DNA from: a virus
DNA length: 21,472 nucleotides
IMG/VR virus record: IMGVR_UViG_3300034418_007207
Coordinates: 1-21,472 of that record
Direction: 5' to 3' (one strand)
The notes below the pieces were generated by a model. That model made no database searches. It was not told where the DNA came from and saw nothing but the letters and a program-made list of their open reading frames with translations. Below, one piece after another: positions 1 to 5,653 of this stretch (its first letter is position 1; each line of letters begins with the position of its first letter). The translations under genes and the position numbers were made by a program.

Positions 1-687
1 AGTTGTCGGAAGCGTCGTGTTCGTGAACGGCTGCGTGGGGGTGCTAAACATGCCAGTCGGCATGGGCGACCCGTAAGTCATCGGAGCAACGGGAGCCGTC
101 GCGTAGGCGTTGGCTGGCGTCATGCCAGAACCCAGAAGAGGCGCACCGATGTCGGCAACAAGACCGCCCGTCGGTCCCCCAAGACCACCAGACGGCGCAG
201 GAGTGCCCGCTGGAGCGCCGAGACCACCTGTCGGGGGTGCCCCATAGCCACTGGGCGTGTAACCCGGCTGTGCGGCCTTCTGGGCAGCCTGTGAGGCCAT
301 CGCAGCCATCAGCCCCTGATATCCCGCAGGCCGCACACCAGCGCGATTCAGGCCCGCCGAGAGCATCCCACCTCCGTAAAACCGCTCCCCAGCCCGGCCC
401 GGCCCACCGCCGTTGAACATGTCACGAATGCTTGTGTAGCGCGCCGCACCCAGCAGACCACCCAGCAGACCACCGCCACCCGACGGCATGAACGCCTTGA
501 CCGAGGTAGGTGTCACGTTGCCCTGCCGACTGCCACCCAGCAGCCCGCCGAACAGCCCGCCCATCATGTTCTGAACACCCGGCGCGCCAGCCATGCTCTT
601 CGGCTCGCCACCCCCGCCACCTGGCCCCCGTGGCCCCTGTGTCGCCTGCGTGGGCGTCGGGCTGTAACTCGACTGTTTCTCTGGCAT
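1..687 (-). CDS. Gly-rich probable virion protein, C-terminus cut by window edge
   Basis: The reading frame is open from the ATG at 687 down to base 1, giving 229 residues with no stop; the C-terminus lies outside the window. A purine-rich GGGAA sequence about 8 nt upstream supports this start. The visible part is low in complexity and rich in Gly, Pro, Ala and Met, with runs such as GGLFGGLLGG and GGLGGPTGGL. No catalytic motif, signal peptide or clear membrane segment is visible. Its start overlaps the stop of the 49-aa gene by one base (TGATG), so the two are translated together. Downstream of terL on the same strand it is probably a structural or virion-associated protein; the family is not recognised. 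Such Gly-rich repeats also occur in unrelated tail and adhesin-like proteins, so the role is inference. Confidence 0.72.
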   Translation of the reverse strand, partial: MPEKQSSYSPTPTQATQGPRGPGGGGGEPKSMAGAPGVQNMMGGLFGGLLGGSRQGNVTPTSVKAFMPSGGGGLLGGLLGAARYTSIRDMFNGGGPGRAGERFYGGGMLSAGLNRAGVRPAGYQGLMAAMASQAAQKAAQPGYTPSGYGAPPTGGLGAPAGTPAPSGGLGGPTGGLVADIGAPLLGSGMTPANAYATAPVAPMTYGSPMPTGMFSTPTQPFTNTTLPTT

Positions 688-836
688 CAGCGTTCCCTTT
701 TCCTGCGCGCAGGGCGCGCCTTTCCAGCCTTCGACATGGCAATCGCAACCGCTTGGCGCTGCGGATACCCCTCACGCCGCAGCTTCGACACGTTGCTGCT
801 TACAGTTTTGCGACTTGAGCCACGTTTTAACGGCAT
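687..836 (-). CDS. Small basic conserved phage protein (49 aa)
   Basis: A 49-residue, strongly basic protein that starts [19 protein letters not shown], continues with [20 protein letters not shown] and ends in an Arg/Lys-rich tail. Short proteins of this pattern (PLKRGSS...Q(R/K)QAVAIA.SKAGK) are common in tailed phages near packaging and head genes; no function is established that I know of. GGGGTG lies 4 nt before the ATG as the ribosome binding site. The stop overlaps the next start (TGATG). The net charge suggests nucleic-acid contact or a minor virion component, but this is inference. The gene starts about 40 bp after a strong terminator, so it needs its own promoter or read-through. 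Confidence 0.8.
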   Translation of the reverse strand: MPLKRGSSRKTVSSNVSKLRREGYPQRQAVAIAMSKAGKARPARRKRER

Positions 837-876
837 AAATCACCCCATTTTCTTGCACAAACATAACATTGAGCCA

Positions 877-908
877 GAAATAAAGAAACCCCGCACCGAA
901 GTGCGGGG
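877..908 (-). terminator. Rho-independent terminator after terL
   Basis: On the minus strand there is a perfect 8-bp stem CCCCGCAC/GTGCGGGG closed by a TTCG tetraloop (889-908), followed by TTTCTTTATTTC. This is a textbook intrinsic terminator about 100 bp past the terL stop. It separates terL from the small and Gly-rich genes further left. Confidence 0.9.
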
Positions 909-1007
909 CAAGTTGGGCAGGTTGCCCCACCAACAGAGAGGAAACTAAATGACGAAACTTCCCAACGTCACCGAGCACAGACACCCTTGCACGGCATCCC
1001 CACCCTG

Positions 1008-3488
1008 TCAAACGATTCCTCGAATGTTTCGCCTCAAGGACCGCTTCCAGCCACCCGTGAAACTCGTCCCGTAAGCCATCGTCGTGTGATCTGTCGCCAG
1101 GCACAGACACACCGCATCGGCTCGGTCAGGTGACTTCAGGCCACGCTTTTTGATGCTTTCCTTGCTTTCAACCTGAATTTTTCCCGTAGACGTGAACGAA
1201 TACCGGGGCGAGGCCAGTTCCGCGAACAATTGCTCGTCCCTCGGCAAACTCACGTCCCGGTTCTCCAGCCATTCCTTCGCCTTGAACCACAGTTCCGCTC
1301 GCGTGTTGATGTAAGTCGCGTTGCTCGCAGCCCTCTCAGAGACGTTCAGACCCCTCGCAGGCAGCCCCAACTCCCTCAGACGGTCCAACACCCCCGCACC
1401 CAGCCCAATGCTGTCCACGATGATCTCCGCAGGCCTCAGATGCGGCGGTGACGTGTCATACTCCACCTTCACCGCGCCCGTAAGCTGCATCAGGTCCAAA
1501 TTCCCCCACACCCGCAGCGGATGCACCACCGGCCCCTGGCGCTTGCACAGCACCGAACTGTCATTCCCGTGACGCGCCACGTCCAGCCCCCAGATCGCCG
1601 TCGTGTTATCGTCAATCCGCACCTCGTTGTGCATAGCATGCTCGATCAGATCGACCGGAATCACCGTATCATCTTCCGCAGGCGGGAAGTTCCCCAGCAC
1701 GCGCACATGATACGCCGGGCTATCCTCCCCATAGCGCAGCTTCATCTCAGCCACAAAGTCATCACTGACCCTCGGGCTATCAATGCAACTCACATGCATC
1801 GTGTACCAATCGCCCCGCAAACGATGGTGCGTATCGTAAAACAGACCCGTATTCCGCGTCGGGTTCCCCGTCAGGATCGTCGTCGCACTATGACCAGACA
1901 TCGATCCCGCAGCACTCTCAAACACAGCTTCCGGCACACCGCTCGCCTCGTCCGCAATCAGCAACACATGCGGACTGTGTACCCCCGCCAAGGCCTCTGG
2001 CTGTTCCGCTCGGCTCGTTCGGCAACTGATAAACGCATCCGCCGCACGGCTCTTCAACTCAATGCGATCAGCCTTTACCTCGATCAAAGACGCAAACGGC
2101 TCTTTCATCTGCTTGGCCATCCGCTTGACCTCAGAAAACAACGCGTCAAACAACTGAGCACTCGTCGGGGCAGTCATCACCACCTTACCAGGTACCCGCC
2201 AGATCAAATGCCACAGAGACGCCATCGCAACCGCGCTGCTGTTATGCGTCACATGGAAATCATCCGTCAGATACAGGCTGTCTTTCGCCTCAACCGTGAT
2301 GCACATGCCGTCCAGCAAGCCAACCGGCTCAATGCTATCAATCCAACGCTTCAAATACCGTTCTTCACTGGCAGGCTTGAACGCCGCGCGCCGCTCCTCA
2401 TGCGTAAACGGATTGTCCGGCACCTGTATCGTGGCACGATATGCCAGACGCCCATTCCGCAAGTTCCCATCCCCATCGCGGTATCGAGGTTGCTTAACCG
2501 CCTCCTGCTTCATCGCCTTGTAACCCAGCGAGCGAGCCAACCAAACGACATCATCCAGCAACCGCTCACTCGAACTGGAATAACCACAAGAACCGCTCGC
2601 CTGAACCTCTCCATCCCCATCCATCAAGCCTTCAAACAGTGCCCGACGCTGCGCAACGCCGGCATACTTGTAAGCGTCAGGAATGTATTTCTCCCAACTG
2701 CGGCACGCAAAAACCGGATCAGACTCCCAGTTCACCTTTGTGATGCCAACCGATCTCCCGTTCGATCTAGCCGTCACCCCACCATGATGCCGCGCAGCCA
2801 GTTTTTCGCGCACGGCAGGGCTGTCTTTGGCAATCACACCCCGACTACCATCACCGAGCCAAACACCCATCACATACGGATCAAGCGGCAAACCCTCCAC
2901 ATGAGCAAACCGCACCGCCCCCTGAATCGGTATCTCCCACTGCCGAGCCATGTTCGCCCCATTCGAGCGCTTTACACCCGCCGCAATAAGCCCCTGCGTC
3001 TCCATAAGCCGCCAGCCCAAACCCTTCCGACGGTCTTGCCTACCCTTCACAAGCCATTCATGCTCACCAGACACGACAACACTCGACCGATCGTCAAACG
3101 TCACCCGGTAATGCTCTCGCCTATAGTGATTCGTTGCAATCACCCGCGTCGGAACACCGTCAGCCCCGAACACGTAATCACCGATTTTGATGTCACCCCA
3201 CCTCACCACTTTCATGCCCGTCGCCTCCAAATGACCATCCGGAGACAATGCCACCTGACACGGAATTAGGCAATCCTCATCAACACATTTACCTTTCCCC
3301 ACACCGTGCCCTGATCGCACACTGACACGCCGCAACTTCGGGTCAGCCACAGTCTGCAAAAACTCCACCTGCCAAGGATCAGGATTAACACCCAACACCT
3401 CTTGCGCAAACAACACAGGCGCATTCCCACCACGCCCGTAGCGGTCAGCTAACTTGAGAAACGGATTGGCCTGTTGCTGGTCACTCAT
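1008..3488 (-). CDS. terL: Terminase large subunit (TerL), interrupted by an intein
   Basis: This is the DNA-packaging motor: an ATPase that drives DNA into the prohead plus a nuclease that cuts the concatemer. The precursor has 826 residues; removing the intein (residues 68-416) leaves a 477-residue TerL, normal for the family. The Walker A loop GHGVGKGK (60-67) continues with Ser417 only after splicing. Walker B is LLIADEAS (509-516) and the coupling motif is ILTGNPTR (538-545). The RNase H-like nuclease acidic residues are D636 (WGLDVARHGND), D692 (IIVDSIG) and the SPDRADAV motif (786-793). AAGGAGG sits 8 nt before the ATG. The start overlaps the stop of the upstream small gene by ATGA. 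TerS lies about 690 bp upstream on the same strand. No catalytic residue appears to be missing, so the protein should be active once spliced. Confidence 0.96.
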   Translation of the reverse strand: MSDQQQANPFLKLADRYGRGGNAPVLFAQEVLGVNPDPWQVEFLQTVADPKLRRVSVRSGHGVGKGKCVDEDCLIPCQVALSPDGHLEATGMKVVRWGDIKIGDYVFGADGVPTRVIATNHYRREHYRVTFDDRSSVVVSGEHEWLVKGRQDRRKGLGWRLMETQGLIAAGVKRSNGANMARQWEIPIQGAVRFAHVEGLPLDPYVMGVWLGDGSRGVIAKDSPAVREKLAARHHGGVTARSNGRSVGITKVNWESDPVFACRSWEKYIPDAYKYAGVAQRRALFEGLMDGDGEVQASGSCGYSSSSERLLDDVVWLARSLGYKAMKQEAVKQPRYRDGDGNLRNGRLAYRATIQVPDNPFTHEERRAAFKPASEERYLKRWIDSIEPVGLLDGMCITVEAKDSLYLTDDFHVTHNSSAVAMASLWHLIWRVPGKVVMTAPTSAQLFDALFSEVKRMAKQMKEPFASLIEVKADRIELKSRAADAFISCRTSRAEQPEALAGVHSPHVLLIADEASGVPEAVFESAAGSMSGHSATTILTGNPTRNTGLFYDTHHRLRGDWYTMHVSCIDSPRVSDDFVAEMKLRYGEDSPAYHVRVLGNFPPAEDDTVIPVDLIEHAMHNEVRIDDNTTAIWGLDVARHGNDSSVLCKRQGPVVHPLRVWGNLDLMQLTGAVKVEYDTSPPHLRPAEIIVDSIGLGAGVLDRLRELGLPARGLNVSERAASNATYINTRAELWFKAKEWLENRDVSLPRDEQLFAELASPRYSFTSTGKIQVESKESIKKRGLKSPDRADAVCLCLATDHTTMAYGTSFTGGWKRSLRRNIRGIV
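2241..3287 (-). mobile_element. Intein with LAGLIDADG homing endonuclease, in the TerL P-loop
   Basis: This is an in-frame 349-residue intein (TerL residues 68-416). It begins with Cys (CVDEDCLIP, block A) and ends YLTDDFHVTHN with the expected penultimate His and final Asn; the first residue of the downstream extein is Ser. Block B is seen as VVVSGEHEWLV, where the His fits the family's splicing His. Two dodecapeptide endonuclease motifs are present, GVWLGDG (208-214) and GLMDGDG (287-293), each keeping its acidic residue (D213, D292), so the endonuclease looks intact. Insertion lies inside Walker A, between Lys67 and Ser417, a typical conserved site for inteins in ATPases. Base composition does not differ obviously from the TerL flanks by eye. 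Confidence 0.96.
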
Positions 3489-3500
3489 AAGTCAAAACCC
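3484..3500. repeat. Direct repeat copy 1 (terL start junction)
   Basis: CTCATAAGTCAAAACCC on the plus strand, covering the terL ATG and its upstream spacer. It matches the copy at 3745-3761 at 16 of 17 positions, 261 bp apart and in the same orientation. The two copies bracket the small cassette between them. Confidence 0.75.
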
Positions 3501-3688
3501 TCCTTGTGCTTCCTGGCATGATCAATTCGCCCTTGGGTTGCTCGCAGCTTCCCCAGGGCCTGCGCGTTGCTGCGCGGCGTGTGGTCCCGGCTGTAGAGCG
3601 TGGACTTCGGCATGACCTTGCCAGACAGCGGCTTGCACAGGTCTTCAATGCTGTCCCGTTCAGGCGGTGTGATTTGGCTGTTGAGCAA
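3485..3688 (-). CDS. Small hypothetical protein (67 aa), TTG start
   Basis: A 67-residue, charged protein ending ...KEGFDL whose stop overlaps the terL ATG by four bases (ATGA), which is why this frame is preferred over the overlapping Cys/Arg-rich frames. No ATG is available; a TTG at 3688 has a good GGAGG 8 nt upstream. That TTG lies one base after the TGA of a 19-codon ORF, so translation may be coupled. Alternatively the two are one gene joined by a frameshift. The middle reads PERDSIEDLCKPLSGKVMPK and then a basic stretch. No family is recognised; its position between terS and terL suggests a packaging accessory role at most. Confidence 0.6.
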   Translation of the reverse strand: MLNSQITPPERDSIEDLCKPLSGKVMPKSTLYSRDHTPRSNAQALGKLRATQGRIDHARKHKEGFDL

Positions 3689-3689
3689 T

Positions 3690-3749
3690 TCAATGTCCTC
3701 CGTTGAAGTCGATGGTGGCCTGCATCCGGTCGATGGTGTCGCAGCTCAT
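3690..3749 (-). CDS. Possible 19-codon leader ORF before the 67-aa gene
   Basis: A short frame begins MSCDTIDRMQATIDFN and stops one base before the TTG start of the 67-aa frame. Its ATG sits in nearly the same sequence context as the terL ATG (GGGTTTTGAC, one variable base, then TATGAG). It could be a translated leader that delivers ribosomes to the TTG, or the true N-terminus of the 67-aa protein if a +1 shift or sequencing error occurs near AACGGAGGAC. No function can be assigned. Confidence 0.35.
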   Translation of the reverse strand: MSCDTIDRMQATIDFNGGH

Positions 3750-3761
3750 AGGTCAAAACCC
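3745..3761. repeat. Direct repeat copy 2
   Basis: CTCATAGGTCAAAACCC on the plus strand, one mismatch from the copy at the terL start. On the minus strand both copies encode the end of a frame reading ...GFDL-stop overlapping a new ATG. This suggests duplication of a gene junction. Confidence 0.75.
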
Positions 3762-3887
3762 CCAATGCGCTTCTTTTCATAGCCTCGCACGATACAACAT
3801 GCGGCTCTACAGCCAAGGTTACTGCTGGTAAATTTTTTTTTTTCGGGGGTAAGGGTAATTCGATCTGTGTCATCCGCCTGGGCAAAG

Positions 3888-3920
3888 GCCCCGCCGCCGG
3901 GATCGCAGGGGGGGCTTTTT
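3888..3920. terminator. Terminator-like GC hairpin
   Basis: GCCCC (3888-3892) pairs with GGGGC (3911-3915). On the plus strand TTTTT follows directly; on the minus strand only CTTTG follows. The better reading is a plus-strand terminator, but no plus-strand gene ends here. It may act in both directions, separating terS from terL transcription. Confidence 0.4.
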
Positions 3921-4001
3921 GCGCCAGCGTTACCAGCGGTCAGGCGTCGAGATCGAGGCGAAGACTGACCATTTAACGCAATATGGCCTATAATCCGTAT
4001 T

Positions 4002-4030
4002 ATGTTAAATGTGATTTTGTTTGTTTTCAA
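4002..4030 (-). promoter_or_regulatory. Possible sigma70-type promoter toward terL
   Basis: On the minus strand TTGAAA (4030-4025) is followed by a 17-nt spacer and TAACAT (4007-4002). It lies between the palindrome cluster and the small cassette/terL, so it could drive terL separately from terS. The match is moderate. A competing plus-strand TATAAT lies at 3989-3994 with a weak -35. Confidence 0.35.
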
Positions 4031-4042
4031 ACACTTAGCGTT

Positions 4043-4122
4043 TTCTGCGGCGCAGAATGTCGAGAATGTGCAATCTAAGCAGCAATGTAAGCGCTTACAT
4101 CCTAGTTGCGAATGATTCGCAA
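4043..4122. promoter_or_regulatory. Cluster of three perfect palindromes (operator or packaging site)
   Basis: Three perfect inverted repeats occur within 80 bp: TTCTGCG-G-CGCAGAA (4043-4057), ATGTAAGCGCTTACAT (4085-4100) and TTGCGAAT-G-ATTCGCAA (4106-4122). A fourth, ATAAT-CCGT-ATTAT, lies at 3990-4003. Loops of zero or one base point to DNA sites for dimeric proteins, not RNA hairpins. The second resembles LacI-family operators; the third has the general form of Fur-family boxes. Their place just past terS also fits a packaging-recognition site. Confidence 0.55.
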
Positions 4123-4176
4123 TTGCAATATCGCGCGCGCCCATACCCCCGACCGCTGCCGGTGTGTGATTTCGCC

Positions 4177-4644
4177 CTATTCCTCGCCTTCCTCCCACGC
4201 CTCAAGCTCCTCGTAATCACCTTCAAGCACAGCGCCCACCACCTCATCACCAACCAGTTCGGCCACCTGCGCATGCAGGTCTTCAATCCTCAACGTCACT
4301 GTCGTTTCGCGCTGGCGTACATCGTAATCCTGATTGAGTTTACCGGCCATCCACTTATCAGTATCGACCTTGAGCCTAGCCATGTTCACCAAAGCAGGAT
4401 CATCCACGCCCTGCGCCGTTTCCACGGCTCGCGCAGCGTAGGCATGACCTGCTAGCTTGAGTGCGTCTTGATATCGATCTGCCCGTCCGTCTGCTTTGCG
4501 CAGGAACCTGTAGAAGATACGCAAGCCTACTTCGTATTCACGGCACAGGCTGTTGACGCTTTCGCCATTGGCGATCCGGTCGAAGATTGTATCCTCTCCG
4601 ATCTGTTCCAGCTTGGCGATCTTCATGTCTCCGATTTTGGACAT
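4177..4644 (-). CDS. terS: Terminase small subunit (TerS)
   Basis: A 155-residue DNA-recognition subunit of the packaging terminase. The N-terminal half has a helix-turn-helix-like segment (GESVNSLCREYEVGLRIFYRF, around residues 27-47). This is followed by the ARLKVDTDKWMAGKLN stretch (about 88-103), typical of small terminase subunits, and a very acidic C-terminal tail ending EELEAWEEGEE. The length is normal for the family. The start at 4644 is supported by AAAGGG 8 nt upstream; an internal ATG at 4626 has its GGAG too close. It lies 4 nt after the winged-helix gene, so the two are cotranscribed. terL follows only after about 690 bp, which is unusually far. Confidence 0.88.
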   Translation of the reverse strand: MSKIGDMKIAKLEQIGEDTIFDRIANGESVNSLCREYEVGLRIFYRFLRKADGRADRYQDALKLAGHAYAARAVETAQGVDDPALVNMARLKVDTDKWMAGKLNQDYDVRQRETTVTLRIEDLHAQVAELVGDEVVGAVLEGDYEELEAWEEGEE

Positions 4645-4648
4645 TGCC

Positions 4649-5278
4649 TTATCCCTTTCGTTTCCACAGCACCAACTGCACGCCAGTCTCTTGCCTCGTT
4701 GTCACACGCTTTGCCACTGTCCCACACCTGTACATGTACGCCAGGCGCGCGGATACGTTTGCCACGGGTAAGCCTATTAGTTCCGCTATTTGCCCTGACG
4801 TTGATTCTTTGTGCATGGCGTCGAGAAACCGCTTGTCCAGGTCCATAATCCCGTCACCGTAGTCTGGTCTCAGCACATAGTGCGTCAAGGGCCTTGTAAC
4901 CGACTTCTGGACGCTGAGAGACTTTGAGACGACGCCACCCTCGATCAACCTCTTGAGGCCGTTACGCACCGACGTTTCTGACAGTTTGGTTACCTTTGTG
5001 ATCCGCGCGACTGTCATGCGCTCACCGCAGTCCGCCATTGCGGTGACGATCAGATCGTTCTTTTCGGCCAGTGTGCCATCTGCGTATACCACGCCCGACT
5101 TCTTCTGCATTTCGCCCCTGACCCGCGCGTGCCGCTTTTCCATCTCGATGGCGTCTTTCAACATGAGTTCCCGATATCGATCTTCACCCAGAAGTTCGAT
5201 GACCTTCGGCGCTGTTCCCCTGACGATTTTTGCCGCCACGCGATGCGCCTTTTCAATCGGCGTGTAACCTTCTCTCAC
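4649..5278 (-). CDS. Winged-helix DNA-binding protein, possible phage regulator
   Basis: A 209-residue protein. The middle (about 75-125) reads as a winged helix: MTVARITKVTKLSETSVRNG then RLIEGGVVSKSL. A second such unit near the C-terminus contains STSGQIAELIGLPVANVSAR and then MYRCGTVAKRV. Two winged-helix units suggest a transcription regulator or a replication/partition DNA-binding protein. The GTG at 5278 is chosen because AAGGAG lies 6 nt before it; the ATG at 5284 abuts that sequence directly. It is the first gene of the unit leading into terS. An exact copy of the 11-bp motif TTGTATTGACA lies about 23 bp upstream, suggesting control by the factor that binds the 14.9-kb operator. The precise family is not recognised. 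Confidence 0.75.
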   Translation of the reverse strand: MREGYTPIEKAHRVAAKIVRGTAPKVIELLGEDRYRELMLKDAIEMEKRHARVRGEMQKKSGVVYADGTLAEKNDLIVTAMADCGERMTVARITKVTKLSETSVRNGLKRLIEGGVVSKSLSVQKSVTRPLTHYVLRPDYGDGIMDLDKRFLDAMHKESTSGQIAELIGLPVANVSARLAYMYRCGTVAKRVTTRQETGVQLVLWKRKG

Positions 5279-5300
5279 AGTCATCTCCTTGTTTCATCCA

Positions 5301-5311
5301 TGTCAATACAA
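5301..5311 (-). promoter_or_regulatory. Single operator-like copy of TTGTATTGACA
   Basis: This is an exact match, on the minus strand, to the 11-bp motif forming the inverted pair at 14.9 kb. It contains TTGACA, but the matching -10 position would fall on the start codon region of the winged-helix gene. It therefore looks more like a repressor site than a -35 box. Confidence 0.6.
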
Positions 5312-5343
5312 TGCCAAAACCATCATTGTTCCACAACACCAAT

Positions 5344-5363
5344 CCCCACCCCCTCCCCATCCC
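5344..5363 (-). promoter_or_regulatory. G-quadruplex motif upstream of the winged-helix gene
   Basis: On the minus strand, which is the sense strand for the winged-helix gene, four G-runs of 3, 4, 5 and 4 are separated by 2, 1 and 1 bases. Short loops and long runs favour a stable quadruplex in the DNA or in the leader RNA. It lies about 65 bp upstream of the GTG start. Confidence 0.55.
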
Positions 5364-5454
5364 ATCGCACACCGCCCCAACCAAAGCCTCGCCGCCTGAC
5401 CGCCACGGGGCTGGGGGCGCAAACCCAATATGTTTCAACTCGCTACTGTACAAA

Positions 5455-5573
5455 CTGACTTTATTTGAAAATCCCCTACCTACCCCCTTTTTTAAAACTC
5501 AACTCTCTCAGTCTTAAACTTACTCTGTTATTGATCCTTTGATCCCCAAGAAAAGAAAATAATAAGAAAATAA
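5455..5573. other. A+T-rich tract between primase-helicase and winged-helix genes
   Basis: The last 60 bases before the terminator (5521-5580) hold only 17 G/C, against clearly GC-rich neighbours. The tract has poly-T/poly-A runs, a near-tandem TTGATCC repeat (5533-5547) and purine-rich segments. No gene is convincing; a weak minus-strand frame of 66 codons with TTG start (5253-5453) begins next to it. It could be a DNA-unwinding element or replication origin next to the primase-helicase, or simply an A+T-rich leader. Confidence 0.4.
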
Positions 5574-5613
5574 GGGAAAAAAGTGGGGGCGCAATGTTTT
5601 TCGATTGCGCCCC
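5574..5613 (-). terminator. Strong terminator after the primase-helicase gene
   Basis: A perfect 10-bp stem GGGGCGCAAT/ATTGCGCCCC (5586-5613) with an 8-nt loop, followed on the minus strand by CACTTTTTTCCC. It lies 40 bp past the primase-helicase stop and separates it from the winged-helix/terS unit. Confidence 0.92.
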
Positions 5614-5653
5614 TCATTGGTCCCCCAGCCCCGCATCGCGCCCCGTGGCTCAG

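Larger units (their letters stand above)
3762..4176. other. 415-bp gap between terS and the small cassette
   Basis: No convincing gene is present. On the minus strand an ATG at 3873 opens MTQIELPLPPKKK, with an 11-A run (3833-3843) just downstream; the three frames after that run give different proteins, one ending ...GFDL at 3746. It may be a decayed or frameshifted gene remnant. The rest holds a GC hairpin (3888-3920), an A+T-rich stretch (19 G/C in the 60 bases 3961-4020) and a cluster of perfect palindromes (3990-4122). It is probably a regulatory or packaging-recognition region. Confidence 0.6.

Noticed and set aside
1521-3269. 582-codon plus-strand frame opposite terL
   Set aside because: It lies antisense to the clearly recognised TerL/intein gene and is rich in Arg, His, Pro and Thr as expected from the reverse complement of a GC-rich gene; no ribosome site or family pattern.
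3481-3885. 134-codon minus frame before terL
   Set aside because: Its second half is Cys/Arg/Ser-rich shadow sequence of the 67-aa frame, which has a better ribosome site and the ATGA junction to terL. Only its first codons (MTQIELPLPPKKK) are kept as a possible remnant.
3746-4198. 150-codon minus frame across the terS end
   Set aside because: It starts inside terS and passes through palindromes and a GC hairpin; composition is not protein-like except the last codons.
5253-5453. 66-codon minus frame with TTG start in the 370-bp gap
   Set aside because: No ribosome site, overlaps the winged-helix start and crosses the G-quadruplex and operator motifs. Parts look protein-like, so it is not fully excluded.
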